A DNA stretch of 64,000 nucleotides from Acinetobacter sp. Ac_5812 (GCF_013072695.1 NZ_LXUK01000008.1:248001-312000); one strand, 5' to 3'. Shown: positions 21,201 to 33,442, counted from the first letter of the stretch. Notes: generated from the letters alone by a model not told the origin. Made by a program: numbers and translations.

Positions 21201-21680
21201 TTACCCAATCCTCGGCAAAATATCGTAGATAAACCAACTATTATGGATGGGCAATAGCGAATGCAATTTTCCTGTTAGTGCTAAAGGCGATAACATTAAT
21301 TGTGAAAGTGTTTTATCCTGCACATAATCATGATGTAATTGTTCTAAATGCTGTTCAAAGTTCTTAGGCAATTGTCTTGCATCTATCGCATTGACAAAAT
21401 CATTGAGTGTCGGAATAAAACGTTGTTGGTAATCCACCAATAAATGATCACGTTCGCACAAATCTTTAATATCAATTGATTTGCCTGCATTATTGTGAAG
21501 ACTATGCTCAAACACAGGAACCACAACAGAATTTATGCCCCACAAGGTCTGTGAAATTCGGTGTCGTGCATCACTACACAGGCTTTTGGTACTACCTATA
21601 AACGCATGTAGTTCATAGTCGTCTTCGGGTTCCCCACCCCAACGTTTTGCAGAAATCCGTGCGTGTTGCATCGCATTCAT
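21201..21680 (-). CDS. DUF6915-like protein
   Basis: 159 residues, cytosolic. The N-terminal half MQHARISAKRWGGEPEDDYELHAFIGSTK followed by DARHRISQTLWG resembles DUF6915 proteins as I recall them: a WGG-PEDY start, then a DxxK-like and an RHR helix typical of small metal-binding or HD-like folds. Function is unknown. Start choice between the ATGs at 21680 and 21671 is open, as neither has a clear ribosome site. It stands alone between a hypothetical gene and pbpG. Confidence 0.65.
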   Translation of the reverse strand: MNAMQHARISAKRWGGEPEDDYELHAFIGSTKSLCSDARHRISQTLWGINSVVVPVFEHSLHNNAGKSIDIKDLCERDHLLVDYQQRFIPTLNDFVNAIDARQLPKNFEQHLEQLHHDYVQDKTLSQLMLSPLALTGKLHSLLPIHNSWFIYDILPRIG

Positions 21681-21789
21681 AACGGTCTGTCATCATTTTT
21701 TGTTGTAAGCACACATTAGCCGATTTTGGCTCAAAAAACGAACATAATTTATTGAAATAAGACAAGTTGTGTCGCATGATTCAGGCATA

Positions 21790-21818
21790 AAAAAACTCTT
21801 CATAAAGAAGAGTTTTTT
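21790..21818. terminator. Terminator after pbpG
   Basis: Stem AAAAAACTCTTC/GAAGAGTTTTTT with a 5-nt loop. On the minus strand a T-run follows, ending the pbpG transcript. Confidence 0.9.
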
Positions 21819-21831
21819 ATATTTCGAATGA

Positions 21832-22896
21832 TTAAACGCGTTTTGGCAAAGTGCTTAACCAGCTTAATAAATTGGTGGCATCGCTATTACGTGCTTGCGA
21901 ACTTGGCGCACCTAATAACACCACAACCGCTGGGCGTGAATTCACAGTGGTATGCATCACCACACAACGGCCTGCTTCATTAATATACCCTGTTTTTGAC
22001 AAGTTAATGTTCCAGCCACCATTACGTACCAACGCATTGGTATTATTCGATTTCAGCACACGGTAACCTAAATTGAAGTCATAGGTTGGTGTGGTAGAGA
22101 ATTGACGAATCAAGCCATATTGTGAAGCGGTACTTACTAGAATACCCAAATCACGTGCTGAAGAAACATTATGTGGATCTAAACCTGTAGATTCAGCATA
22201 ACGCGTAGATGTCATGCCCAATTGCCTCGCTTTTGCATTCATTGCCGCAATAAATGCAGAACGGCCACCTGGATAGGTACGTGCTAATGCAGCTGCAGCT
22301 GGATTCTCAGACTTCATTAATGCAAACAAAAGTGCTTCTGCGCGATTCATAGTATCGCCTGCACGTAGGGTTGAACTTGAGTTCTTACCGCCTGCACCAG
22401 CAAAGTCGATTGACTCCAGCGTAATTTCTTCTGACATGTTTAAACGTGCATCTGCCGTGACGACAGCAGTCATCAGCTTCGTAATCGACGCAATGGGTAC
22501 CGACATGTTACTGTTTTTACTGTACAGTACTTCACCCGTTTGCGCGTCCATTACCAAAGCAGCACGTGCATTGACAGAGGGCTGACTACTATACCCAAAG
22601 GTATCTCGAATCTGCCCTGACTGTTGTGGCGTACTTGAAGAAGTAATTGTTGCCGAACCACCATTACGCAATGTTGTGGTAACAGAGGTTGAACCTTGTG
22701 GACCAATTTCTAATGGTTCATCATCTTCCATCAACTGGCTTGCATCAGTTGCAGACCAATTCATCGAAGCTGAACCGCTTACACGCGAAGAAGCTGGATT
22801 GTTATTCACAACCAGTTCAGCAAAACTTGTTGTGCTCCAGGCCAACAAGATAGACATGCTTAAAACATGCATGATAGATTTTTTAGAATTTTTCAC
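21832..22896 (-). CDS. pbpG: D-alanyl-D-alanine endopeptidase PBP7/8 (PbpG)
   Basis: Periplasmic low-molecular-mass penicillin-binding protein that cuts peptide cross-links in peptidoglycan. A signal peptide covers about residues 1-26 (ending TTSFA). The catalytic SITK (Ser137, Lys140), the SEN motif (KSENPAAA) and KTG in NLSKTGYINEAG are all in place. The N-terminal 100 residues form a low-complexity Ser/Thr linker longer than in E. coli PbpG. It is transcribed away from gacA with a 210-nt shared upstream region. In A. baumannii a PbpG has been tied to virulence; that is recalled, not shown here. Confidence 0.93.
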   Translation of the reverse strand: MKNSKKSIMHVLSMSILLAWSTTSFAELVVNNNPASSRVSGSASMNWSATDASQLMEDDEPLEIGPQGSTSVTTTLRNGGSATITSSSTPQQSGQIRDTFGYSSQPSVNARAALVMDAQTGEVLYSKNSNMSVPIASITKLMTAVVTADARLNMSEEITLESIDFAGAGGKNSSSTLRAGDTMNRAEALLFALMKSENPAAAALARTYPGGRSAFIAAMNAKARQLGMTSTRYAESTGLDPHNVSSARDLGILVSTASQYGLIRQFSTTPTYDFNLGYRVLKSNNTNALVRNGGWNINLSKTGYINEAGRCVVMHTTVNSRPAVVVLLGAPSSQARNSDATNLLSWLSTLPKRV

Positions 22897-23106
22897 GACA
22901 CAATACTCAACTCAGGACGCTGCACATTTGCGCTTAATACCATTATGCCTTACATTTAAACAAATCGGGTAAAGCTTTTATAGACACAATTGTGTACAAC
23001 TATTCGCTAAAAACGAAGAATAGGATTGCTAATTTTGTCGTTTCATTGCAAGCTAATTTTGCTTTATGTAACAAAAAACCAGTTTTTTTGAAAAAAGGAG
23101 GTCTTC

Positions 23107-23742
23107 TTGATCACTGTTCTCGTTGTTGATGATCATGAACTCGTACGCACAGGAATTTGTCGTATGTTGGAAGACCACCCCGATGTAGAGGTCATTGGGC
23201 AAGCTGAATCAGGTGAAGAAGCCATTGCCTTAGTCCGTCAGAAACACCCTCAAGTGGTGTTGTTAGATGTGAATATGCCAGGTATTGGTGGAGTGGAAAC
23301 TACTCGTCGCTTATTACAAAGCGCACCTGAAACAAAAGTGATTGCCGTCAGCGGTCTTGCTGAAGAACCCTATCCATCCCTGTTATTAAAAGCAGGAGCG
23401 AAAGGCTATATCACCAAAGGTGCACCGATTTCTGAAATGGTTCGTGCTATTAACAAAGTCATGCAAGGCGGAAAATACTTTAGTGCAGATATTGCTGAAC
23501 AATTGGCCAGCTCCTATCTTTCAGATACACAACAGTCTCCTTTTGATGCGCTATCAGAACGTGAGATGCAAGTTGCCATGATGGTGGTGAATTGTATTAG
23601 TGCCCAAGAAATCGCTGACAAATTATTCGTAAGCGTCAAAACTGTAAATACCTATCGTTATCGTATTTTTGAAAAACTGAGCATTGATAGTGATGTCAAA
23701 CTCACCCATCTTGCGATTCGCTATGGACTCATTAAACCTTAA
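23107..23742 (+). CDS. gacA: Response regulator GacA
   Basis: Global two-component regulator of the GacS/GacA system. The receiver domain has Asp8-Asp9, the phospho-acceptor Asp54 in LLDVNMPG, and Lys in YITKGAP. The C-terminal LuxR-type helix-turn-helix runs from LSEREMQVAMMVV to VSVKTVNTYRYRIFEKL. The start is TTG at 23107, fixed by a perfect AAGGAGG site 6 nt upstream. pilS follows after 16 nt, so gacA and pilSR may share a transcript. GacS is not in this window. Confidence 0.94.
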   Translation: MITVLVVDDHELVRTGICRMLEDHPDVEVIGQAESGEEAIALVRQKHPQVVLLDVNMPGIGGVETTRRLLQSAPETKVIAVSGLAEEPYPSLLLKAGAKGYITKGAPISEMVRAINKVMQGGKYFSADIAEQLASSYLSDTQQSPFDALSEREMQVAMMVVNCISAQEIADKLFVSVKTVNTYRYRIFEKLSIDSDVKLTHLAIRYGLIKP

Positions 23743-23758
23743 AAAACAGTAAGCGCCT

Positions 23759-25324
23759 ATGTTAGGGAAAATTGCGTCGTCAGTCTCACAAACTGTCTAT
23801 CGGCTTGGGGTTTGGTATAGTGGCTATCGGCTAATCATTTCGATTAGCCTGCTGTTAATTTATTTACTCACTGCTGAACAACTTTCCAGCAACTATATTT
23901 ATCCCTTCTTATATTTTTATACCTTGATTTGCTATATTGCATTCAACATTTTTCAACTGTTTTTATTACAGTTTGTACCGATACAAATCTCCAAGCAGTT
24001 GATTTTTATCTTTCTGATTGATGTCATTTGCCTAAGCTTGATCACCTTTTCTGCGGGTGGTCCAAATCTGCAACTCAGCTTACTTTACGTCATTATTATT
24101 TTCTCGTCTGCAATTTTATTAAATGCACATCTGTCGCTGATTATTACTTTATTTGCCGTCATCATGGTGGTTTACCAACGTTTTTTAGGTGACTTTTTTG
24201 AGGCCAATAATTTAAATCACCTCGGAAATAGCGTTTTTCTGGCGTTTTTATTTTTTGTAGTTCATGCCATTGGTCGTATTGCAGTACAGCGTTTTAAAAT
24301 TCTAGAAACTTTAACTTTTCATCAATCCATTGAAATCCATCAACTACAGAATATTAATCGCTATATCTTAGAACAAATCGAAGATGGCTATTTAGTACTG
24401 GATGAAAGTAACCATATCGTGTTAACCAATCCTGCAGCCAATGCGCTATTGGGTATCCATTTACCGATTTCCTTAGAAAAAACGCCACTAGTCAAATTAC
24501 AACCTGACCTATTTGAACTGGTTCAGTTTAGTGACTTAGAAGACGGCGAAGAATTCAGTTTTGAATCACAGCAAAGTTCATACACCATCAATGTTCGAGT
24601 GAAACATCTAATTGTTCCCGAACAAGCCTTAGTGTTATTGATCTTAAAAGATGCACAGAAACTGACTCAACAAGTTCAGCAATTAAAACTCGCCGCACTT
24701 GGTCAGCTGTCAGCCAGTATTGCCCATGAAATTCGCAATCCTTTGGCTGCTATTGTGCAAGCCAATGAATTATTCAAAGACAGTGATACCCACCAACAAG
24801 AAATGCTGTCGCGCATGATTAGCAAACAAGCCAAGCGGATTGATAGCATCGTGCAAGACACCTTAGCAATGGCACGAAATAAACCGACAGAAGCACAAGA
24901 AATTGATCTGAGCTCCTTCTTTGAAAGTTTACTCAATGAAGATCTTGCAGATGCTAAACAACAAATTCAAATTAAAATCACAGAGCAAACCAACATCTTA
25001 TTTGATGAAAAACAATTACGCCAAGTGCTGATTAATTTAATTAGAAATGCATTAAGACACAATGCAACTGACGCGCCTTATATTGAAGTCGAGGTGCACG
25101 AAAAAGACGGACGAACGTGCATTGATGTCATCGATTTTGGGACGGGTGTCTCAAAACGGGATATTTCTCAACTGTTCAAACCATTTTTTAGTACCGAAAT
25201 TAAAGGAACTGGTTTAGGATTGTATTTGTCTCATACGTTTTGTGAGGCAAATCATGCAAAGCTCACTTATATAGAGCGACAACAAGGAGCATGCTTCAGG
25301 ATTGAATGCTCAAAAACTCATTGA
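23759..25324 (+). CDS. pilS: Type IV pilus sensor kinase PilS
   Basis: Inner-membrane histidine kinase controlling pilA transcription with PilR. Six hydrophobic helices fill about residues 20-185, then a PAS-like region (about 200-280). The HisKA box is HEIRNPLAAI with the His at about residue 323, and the ATPase domain shows N-box NLIRNALRHN and GTGLGLYLS. The 521 residues are typical. It lies 16 nt after gacA and 25 nt before pilR. Confidence 0.95.
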   Translation: MLGKIASSVSQTVYRLGVWYSGYRLIISISLLLIYLLTAEQLSSNYIYPFLYFYTLICYIAFNIFQLFLLQFVPIQISKQLIFIFLIDVICLSLITFSAGGPNLQLSLLYVIIIFSSAILLNAHLSLIITLFAVIMVVYQRFLGDFFEANNLNHLGNSVFLAFLFFVVHAIGRIAVQRFKILETLTFHQSIEIHQLQNINRYILEQIEDGYLVLDESNHIVLTNPAANALLGIHLPISLEKTPLVKLQPDLFELVQFSDLEDGEEFSFESQQSSYTINVRVKHLIVPEQALVLLILKDAQKLTQQVQQLKLAALGQLSASIAHEIRNPLAAIVQANELFKDSDTHQQEMLSRMISKQAKRIDSIVQDTLAMARNKPTEAQEIDLSSFFESLLNEDLADAKQQIQIKITEQTNILFDEKQLRQVLINLIRNALRHNATDAPYIEVEVHEKDGRTCIDVIDFGTGVSKRDISQLFKPFFSTEIKGTGLGLYLSHTFCEANHAKLTYIERQQGACFRIECSKTH

Positions 25325-25349
25325 TTTATAGATTAGGTTTCTCGGGGAA

Positions 25350-26786
25350 ATGGCAACAAAACAACCACTCGTCTTATTGGTAGACGACGAAGAAGATTTA
25401 TGTCTTTTAATGCAGATGACGCTGGCGCGTATGGGCATCAAGACACATCTCGCCTATCGGGTCGAACAGGCAAAAAAGTTCTTTACTGAATTCCAGTACG
25501 ATGCTTGCTTAACAGATTTAAATCTTCCAGATGGCAATGGTTTGGATCTGGTCAAACACGTGACACAGAACTATCCCAATACGCCTATTGCGGTACTGAC
25601 TGCCTACGGCAATATGGATATTGCCATTTCAGCCTTAAAAGCAGGCGCATTTGATTTTGTCAGTAAGCCTGTCAACCAGATGCATTTGGATCAATTGATT
25701 CAGAAAGCATTAAATCGTCCACAGCCTGAACAAGAGGCCGCAGAAACAGCCTTAGAGAACAAGCTGTTAATTGGACGTTCTGCACCCATTCAACAGCTTC
25801 GCATCGCCTTAAAGAAAATTGCCCGCTCCCAAGCCCCTGTATTTATTACGGGTGAATCAGGAACAGGCAAAGAAGTGGTTGCGAATCTAGTCCACCGTTT
25901 AAGTAATCGCAGCGAAGGCCCTTTTATTGCGATTAACTGTGGTGCGATTCCAACTGAATTGATGGAAAGTGAGCTATTCGGGCATAAAAAAGGCAGTTTT
26001 ACTGGCGCGACTCAGGACAAGCAAGGCTTAATTCTGTCTGCACACGGCGGTAGTTTGTTCTTGGATGAAATTGCCGAACTACCTTTAAATATGCAAGTCA
26101 AATTGCTGCGTGCCGTACAGGAAAAGAAAATTCGTCCCGTTGGTTCAGATCAAGAGATTGATGTGGATTTCCGTGTAATTAGTGCCAGTCACCAAGATTT
26201 GGAACTGCTGGTACAGCAAGGTCGTTTCCGTCAAGATTTGTTCTTCCGTATTCATGTGATGGATATCGTACTGCCGCCTTTACGTGAACGTGGACAGGAT
26301 ATTTTGTTATTGGCCAATCACTTTATTCAAAAGATTAGTCAAGAATGGGACCTCACTGCGAAATCGTTGTCTTCACGTGCAGAGCAGTTCTTATTACAGC
26401 AATATTTCCCAGGCAATGTGCGTGAATTACGCAATATTATTGAACGTGCAATTACGCTGAGTGACGATGACAATATTGATTTGGCACATCTCCAAACGGC
26501 ACCTTTACGTAGTTCATTGGCAAACCCAGCACCTTCATTTTCCAATACGACGGCTGAAGAAGTTGAAACACCGCAATATTCTGCAAGCCCAAACATGAGT
26601 TCAAAGAAGCTTCCACCTGAAGGTTTGGAGCGTTATTTGGAGAATATTGAAAAAGAAATTCTTCTGAATGCACTGAATCTCACACATTGGAATCGAACGT
26701 TGGCGGCAAAGAAGTTGGGAATGACCTTCCGTTCGTTACGTTATCGATTGAAGAAGTTCGGTTTAGATACTGAAGATGATGAATAA
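25350..26786 (+). CDS. pilR: Sigma-54-dependent response regulator PilR
   Basis: NtrC-family activator of pilA. The receiver domain has the phospho-acceptor Asp56 in DACLTDLNLPDG. The AAA+ domain shows Walker A GESGTGKE, the sigma-54 contact loop as GSFTGA (the common PilR variant of GAFTGA), and Walker B GSLFLDEIAEL. A Fis-type helix-turn-helix is at the C-terminus (NRTLAAKKLGMTFRSLRYRLKK). Together with PilS it drives type IV pilin transcription; the target pilA lies elsewhere. Confidence 0.96.
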   Translation: MATKQPLVLLVDDEEDLCLLMQMTLARMGIKTHLAYRVEQAKKFFTEFQYDACLTDLNLPDGNGLDLVKHVTQNYPNTPIAVLTAYGNMDIAISALKAGAFDFVSKPVNQMHLDQLIQKALNRPQPEQEAAETALENKLLIGRSAPIQQLRIALKKIARSQAPVFITGESGTGKEVVANLVHRLSNRSEGPFIAINCGAIPTELMESELFGHKKGSFTGATQDKQGLILSAHGGSLFLDEIAELPLNMQVKLLRAVQEKKIRPVGSDQEIDVDFRVISASHQDLELLVQQGRFRQDLFFRIHVMDIVLPPLRERGQDILLLANHFIQKISQEWDLTAKSLSSRAEQFLLQQYFPGNVRELRNIIERAITLSDDDNIDLAHLQTAPLRSSLANPAPSFSNTTAEEVETPQYSASPNMSSKKLPPEGLERYLENIEKEILLNALNLTHWNRTLAAKKLGMTFRSLRYRLKKFGLDTEDDE

Positions 26787-26793
26787 TCAATAT

Positions 26794-26827
26794 TAAAAAA
26801 AGCCCCTCAACTGAGGGGCTTTTTTTA
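26794..26827. terminator. Bidirectional terminator between pilR and ctpA
   Basis: Stem AGCCCCTC/GAGGGGCT, 4-nt loop, with A- and T-tracts on both sides. It serves convergent pilR and ctpA. Confidence 0.93.
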
Positions 26828-28000
26828 ATATCTACTTTTCAAAACCAAATCTGTGACATGTTCAAGATAATTATCTTCTTTCATCTCGGCAGACAAAGCA
26901 TAGGTCTGATTTGGCTGAATGCCTTGACCTTCAATCATATTGCCATTTGGAGTGTAATAGTGTGATACCGTCATCTGCAATGCAGCGCCACTTGGTAGGG
27001 GGAACAACTTTTGAACCACGCCTTTGCCATAACTATTTTCGCCGACCACCCAGGCACGCTTATGCTCTTTTAATGCCGCTGTAAAGACTTCAGCAGCAGA
27101 AGCGGAACGACGGTTGATTAAAATGCCTAATTTCATATTTTGAAATTCATTAGAAGGAAGTGCTTGGAATTGCTGATCACCTTCAGAACGACTTTTAGTC
27201 GTGACAATTAAACCCTGATTTAGAAATAGATCCGCCGCTTCGACCGAGGCTGAAAGCAAGCCCCCTGGATTATTACGTAAATCGAATACCACGGCCTTAA
27301 GTTTGGTCGAACTATATTCTTCAATCAAACGTTTAATCTCATTCGCCGTATCTTGCTGAAAAACACGTATTTTCAGCACCAATACCTGATTGTGCAATAA
27401 AACGGGTTCAATATCAGTTTCGACTTTTTTATTTCTCACCAAAATGGTCGTACTATTATTCTCTGTTTGTATCTGGACAGTACTTCCAATCGAGCCATAG
27501 AGCAGACCTTGTACCTGGTCTTGATTTAAGCTTTTGAGTTCTTGGTTATCCACTTTTAGGATAACTTGTCCATTGCGTAAACCCAGCTTACTTGAATCCG
27601 AACCAGACTTCAGATCCTGAATTTGCCACGTTTTCGAATGTGCATCATAATTTAAATTGAAATCGACAGAAGCTAAATCACCCTCTGTATACTGAATCAG
27701 TTGACGATATTCTTCTGCTGATAAATAACGGGAGTAACGATCTAAACCGCTCACCAAGCCTTTAATCGATTGCTGGAATAAAGCATCATCCGACTTTTTA
27801 TCGACATAGTTATCTTTGACGATGCCGTAAATCTGTACAAATTGTTGAATAGATTCAATTGGGACTTCAGCATTACCAGACTTGGCATCTTCATTCGACC
27901 ACCCTGAAGAATGGGTGATTGGTGCGGCTGAGAGACTATGTCCCCAACACATCAACACACTTGCACATAACGCTCGGTAAATGTTGTTGTGTTGGGTCAT
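26825..28000 (-). CDS. ctpA: S41-family carboxyl-terminal processing protease (CtpA type)
   Basis: Periplasmic serine protease. It has a signal peptide to about residue 25 (GHSLSAAP), an N-terminal helical region, then a PDZ domain (about residues 110-190). The catalytic S41 domain follows, with the nucleophile in NRRSASAAEVF and the general-base Lys in GENSYGKGVVQ. At 391 residues it resembles Pseudomonas CtpA rather than the larger Prc. It starts 9 nt after gpmI on the same strand, so it shares its transcript. Targets are probably cell-wall hydrolases or lipoproteins, by analogy. Confidence 0.88.
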   Translation of the reverse strand: MTQHNNIYRALCASVLMCWGHSLSAAPITHSSGWSNEDAKSGNAEVPIESIQQFVQIYGIVKDNYVDKKSDDALFQQSIKGLVSGLDRYSRYLSAEEYRQLIQYTEGDLASVDFNLNYDAHSKTWQIQDLKSGSDSSKLGLRNGQVILKVDNQELKSLNQDQVQGLLYGSIGSTVQIQTENNSTTILVRNKKVETDIEPVLLHNQVLVLKIRVFQQDTANEIKRLIEEYSSTKLKAVVFDLRNNPGGLLSASVEAADLFLNQGLIVTTKSRSEGDQQFQALPSNEFQNMKLGILINRRSASAAEVFTAALKEHKRAWVVGENSYGKGVVQKLFPLPSGAALQMTVSHYYTPNGNMIEGQGIQPNQTYALSAEMKEDNYLEHVTDLVLKSRY

Positions 28001-28009
28001 TGATTCACC

Positions 28010-29554
28010 TTATTTTAAAGTAATTAAGTTCTTGCCTTGCATTTCAGGCGGCACAGGAATGTTCATCAAATGCAAGAGTGTTGGTGCCACATCCGCCAAT
28101 ACGCCATCTTCAGCAATCGTTGCTTGCGTAGGACCAACATAAATAAATGGAACCAATTCTGTGGTATGTTGGGTATGAACCTGCCCACTATCATAGTCTT
28201 GCATTTGCTCTACATTACCATGATCCGCTGTAATTAACATATGCCCTTTGTTCGCCATCACTGCATCGTAAACTCGGCCTAGACAGCTATCGACTGTTTC
28301 AACTGCTTTCACTGCGGCATCAAACACACCCGTATGTCCAACCATATCACCATTGGCATAGTTCACGACTAAAAGGTCAAACTCACCAGAATTGATTGCA
28401 TTCACCAACTCATCAGTCACTTCATAAGCACTCATTTCTGGTTTTAAATCGTAAGTTGCAACATTCGGTGAAGGAATGAGAATACGTTTTTCACCTTCAT
28501 ATTCATCTTCACGACCACCACTGAAGAAGAAAGTGACGTGTGCATACTTCTCAGTTTCAGCAATACGCAATTGGGTCTTACCCAGACTTGACAAATATTC
28601 ACCAATCGAGTTTTTAAGCCCTTCTGGCATATATGCCACAGGTGCATCAATACTGGCTTGATAACGGGTCAACATCACAAACTTAGACAGGTTTGGAACG
28701 ACTTTACGGGTAAATCCAGCAAAATCTTTTTCAACAAAAGCACGCGTAATCTCACGCGCACGATCGGCACGGAAGTTCATAAACACAACACTATCGCCAT
28801 CTTGCACTTTGGCAATTTCACCAATACGTGTTGCTTTAACAAACTCATCATTTTCATTCGCGGCGTAGGCTTGTTCTAGGCCTTCGACGGCAGAGTCTAC
28901 AACACGAACCGCCTCACCTTCTGTCATTAAGCGATAAGCTTGTTCAACACGATCCCAACGGTTGTCACGATCCATTGCAAAGTAACGACCAATCATCGAA
29001 ACAATACGACCTTGATGTGGATATTGAGCAAATAAAGCATCAAACTTTTCTAATGATGGTTTTGCACTCCGCGGTGGAGTGTCACGTCCATCTAGGAAGG
29101 CATGTAGATATACTGTTGCACCACGTTTTAATGCTAGCTCACACATTGCCACGATATGGTCTTCATGTGAATGAACACCGCCTTGAGACAACAGGCCCAT
29201 CACATGTACGGCACCCTTTGCTGCTTTGGCTTTTTCTACAGCATCAATTAAAACTTCATGCTCAAAAAAAGCACCAGTGCGGATATCTTTAGTAATGCGG
29301 GTAAAATCTTGGTACAGCACACGACCTGCACCTAAATTCATATGACCGACTTCAGAGTTGCCCATTTGACCGTCAGGCAAGCCGACATCTTCGCCTGAAC
29401 CTGAGATTAAACTATTTGGATGCTTGGCCTTCATCGCAGTGAGGTTTGGCGTTTTTGCCGCTAAAAAAGCATTATCTTCAACTGCTTCACGATGTCCCAC
29501 ACCATCCATAATCACCAGAACGTGAGGAATTTTGCCAGCATTTGCATCCGTCAT
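28010..29554 (-). CDS. gpmI: 2,3-bisphosphoglycerate-independent phosphoglycerate mutase
   Basis: Glycolytic Mn-dependent enzyme interconverting 3- and 2-phosphoglycerate. The alkaline-phosphatase fold is marked by [12 protein letters not shown], the phosphoserine-bearing [16 protein letters not shown] and the metal site [11 protein letters not shown]. The ATG at 29554 (514 residues) is preferred over the in-frame one at 29575, because an AGAGAG site precedes the former and nothing precedes the latter. ctpA follows immediately. Confidence 0.96.
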   Translation of the reverse strand: MTDANAGKIPHVLVIMDGVGHREAVEDNAFLAAKTPNLTAMKAKHPNSLISGSGEDVGLPDGQMGNSEVGHMNLGAGRVLYQDFTRITKDIRTGAFFEHEVLIDAVEKAKAAKGAVHVMGLLSQGGVHSHEDHIVAMCELALKRGATVYLHAFLDGRDTPPRSAKPSLEKFDALFAQYPHQGRIVSMIGRYFAMDRDNRWDRVEQAYRLMTEGEAVRVVDSAVEGLEQAYAANENDEFVKATRIGEIAKVQDGDSVVFMNFRADRAREITRAFVEKDFAGFTRKVVPNLSKFVMLTRYQASIDAPVAYMPEGLKNSIGEYLSSLGKTQLRIAETEKYAHVTFFFSGGREDEYEGEKRILIPSPNVATYDLKPEMSAYEVTDELVNAINSGEFDLLVVNYANGDMVGHTGVFDAAVKAVETVDSCLGRVYDAVMANKGHMLITADHGNVEQMQDYDSGQVHTQHTTELVPFIYVGPTQATIAEDGVLADVAPTLLHLMNIPVPPEMQGKNLITLK

Positions 29555-29668
29555 AATGGACTCTCTGTTTGTCATTTGATCGGTCTATTTTACCGAAATT
29601 TAATCGAATTCTCCATGACCTGACTGATGGCTTTCATCAATCCTGATCATAGAACCTCTCCATCAAGA

Positions 29669-30742
29669 TTAGCGTGCTCGATAGAGCAGATAGCTCCCCA
29701 CCATAAAGATCAGCACCACGGGCATCAGCACAAACCATGCAGGTGAAGGTGCGTACACCAAGCTTGCATAGCCCAAGAAATCTTGAAGATAGAAGAAACC
29801 TAAGCCTGTGAACAGTGAAATCACCAAACGGAAACCCATTGACTGTTGACGTAATGGCCCAAAAATGAAAGAACAAGCAATCAACACCAAAGTAATTAAA
29901 GAAAATGGTGAGGTCACTTTCTGCCAAAAGGCCAATTCATAGGTCTTCGGAACCTGGCTATATTCATCCATATAGCGCATGAAACTAATCAACTGGCTTG
30001 GAGATAAATCTTCAGGGTCCAAGGTCACCATATGTACATATTTCGGCTGTAATGCTAAACCAAGCGATTGCTGAGCATGATCCGTTTTAATGGCATTGCC
30101 TTGCGCCAGTAAATCCACTTGATGTGATTGAGACAACTGCCATTCACCATCTTTAATAAACTGCCCTTTTTCAGCGGTCACAAAAGACTGCAAGCGATAG
30201 TCCTGATCAAAATCAATGGTCTGAATGTTGCGTAGCTGACCTTGTGAGTTGGCATAATCAATATAAATAAAACGCTGACCTTCACGTGACCAATAACCTT
30301 TGACTTCGCCCAAAGCCGCTACACTGCGTTGTTTTTTAATACTTTGAGCTTGTTCGTTGGTATAAGGAATCACCCATTCACTCAACACAAAAGACAGTAC
30401 GATCAATAACAGCGCTGAACGCATGACCCAGCCAACAATTCGCCATAAACTGATACCAACAGAACGCATCACGATCAGTTCACTATTCGAAGCAAGTGCG
30501 CCCAGTCCTAAAACAGAGCCAATCAATGCAGCAACAGGCAGGATTTCATATAAATAACGCGGTGCACCCCACATCACAAATAGAAAGGCCTGCCATGCAT
30601 TATAGTTAGGTTTCAGCGAACCCAATTCACCAAGGTACGTAAATAATACTTGTAGGAAAGATAACACCAGCGTTGTTCCGAGCATGGCTAGAACCGTGGT
30701 TTTTGTCACATGTTTGGCGACTATTCGACGTGCTAACATCAC
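29669..30742 (-). CDS. lptG: LPS export permease LptG
   Basis: Inner-membrane component of the LptB2FG transporter that extracts lipooligosaccharide for transport to the surface. The YjgP/YjgQ family layout is clear: three N-terminal helices, a periplasmic beta-jellyroll (about residues 130-260) and three C-terminal helices. The start overlaps the end of lptF by 4 nt. The pair sits between gpmI and pepA. Confidence 0.93.
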   Translation of the reverse strand: MMLARRIVAKHVTKTTVLAMLGTTLVLSFLQVLFTYLGELGSLKPNYNAWQAFLFVMWGAPRYLYEILPVAALIGSVLGLGALASNSELIVMRSVGISLWRIVGWVMRSALLLIVLSFVLSEWVIPYTNEQAQSIKKQRSVAALGEVKGYWSREGQRFIYIDYANSQGQLRNIQTIDFDQDYRLQSFVTAEKGQFIKDGEWQLSQSHQVDLLAQGNAIKTDHAQQSLGLALQPKYVHMVTLDPEDLSPSQLISFMRYMDEYSQVPKTYELAFWQKVTSPFSLITLVLIACSFIFGPLRQQSMGFRLVISLFTGLGFFYLQDFLGYASLVYAPSPAWFVLMPVVLIFMVGSYLLYRAR

Positions 30743-31839
30743 AACCCCACTCGCTGCATACTTTTCTTAATTTTAGGCGCTAATTTTTGTTTACGTGCAA
30801 AAATTGCGGCTGCAATGGCATAAACCAAAATCACAGCTGGATAAGCCCAAATGTCCAACTCATCTTTACTGATTCGAGTCTTAATCGCGATCAGTACCAC
30901 AATTAAGCTAGCAAAAATAAAGATCGCAGGAATCAAACGATAATAACGCCCTTGACGCGGACTCACTTCAGACAATGCGACAGCAAGCATCAAACCCACA
31001 ATAATGATAAATGGCCCAAAGATACGCCAGCCTAACTCACTACGCACCACGGAGTCATCCCGTTTCTGCCAAAGCTTGGACATTGACAATGCTTCTACAT
31101 CATCACTTTCAAATTTCACATCTTTATCATTTTCTAAACGTAATCGATAAGATTGAAATTCTGCCTGAAGATAACGTGGCTGATTAGGATAAATCTCGTA
31201 ACGGCGGCCTTGAACCAAGTCCACGACATTAGCCGTATCATTAGCAACTTCAACACGAGTGGCTTCTTTCGCCAAAATCATGATGTCTGGTTTATCTTCT
31301 TGGTTGGATTTTTGATAGAAGAAAATCTCTTTTAAATTCTTACGATCTTCAGACAATGAGTCTGCATAAATTGTAAAAGGCCCTGAAGAAATAAACTCCT
31401 TAGGACGAACCAAGTCAAAGCCCGTGCGTACCGCTTGTGTGCTAGTCAGTTTTTCAAACTCACGTAAGCCCCACGGCCCCATCCACACCATTAAACAGGT
31501 TTGTACCACCAGATATACCAAGGTCATCGGTAACAACATGCGTGCCAACTGGTTACGGCTTACACCACTGCTATTTAACACCGCCATTTCATGGTCAACA
31601 TAAAGACGACCAAACACCAGCATCAAGGCAATAAAGAAACCCAAAGGAAGAATCAGCGTTAAAAACTCGGGTAAACGATAGCCAATGATGCTAAATAAAA
31701 TGCCTGCATCTAAACGACCTTGAGCTGCCACGCCAAAATATTTGATTAAACGACCACCCATCATAATCAGGGTTAATAAACCAATGACGACGAGTGATGT
31801 CGAAACCACTTGTTTGACGAGATAACGCCGAATAATCAA
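30739..31839 (-). CDS. lptF: LPS export permease LptF
   Basis: Partner of LptG in the LptB2FG complex. It begins MIIRRYLVKQVVSTSLVVIG, with YjgP-family helices, a central periplasmic domain and C-terminal helices (RYYRLIPAIFIFASLIVVLI). The length of 366 residues is usual. It is divergent from pepA, an arrangement widespread in gammaproteobacteria. Transcription should start in the 31840-31993 interval shared with pepA. Confidence 0.94.
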   Translation of the reverse strand: MIIRRYLVKQVVSTSLVVIGLLTLIMMGGRLIKYFGVAAQGRLDAGILFSIIGYRLPEFLTLILPLGFFIALMLVFGRLYVDHEMAVLNSSGVSRNQLARMLLPMTLVYLVVQTCLMVWMGPWGLREFEKLTSTQAVRTGFDLVRPKEFISSGPFTIYADSLSEDRKNLKEIFFYQKSNQEDKPDIMILAKEATRVEVANDTANVVDLVQGRRYEIYPNQPRYLQAEFQSYRLRLENDKDVKFESDDVEALSMSKLWQKRDDSVVRSELGWRIFGPFIIIVGLMLAVALSEVSPRQGRYYRLIPAIFIFASLIVVLIAIKTRISKDELDIWAYPAVILVYAIAAAIFARKQKLAPKIKKSMQRVGL

Positions 31840-31894
31840 AGTAATACTTCCAAAAAGCCCAATTGAAGGTAACGCTAGTTTACCCGAATGTTAA

Positions 31895-33442
<1,548 letters not shown>

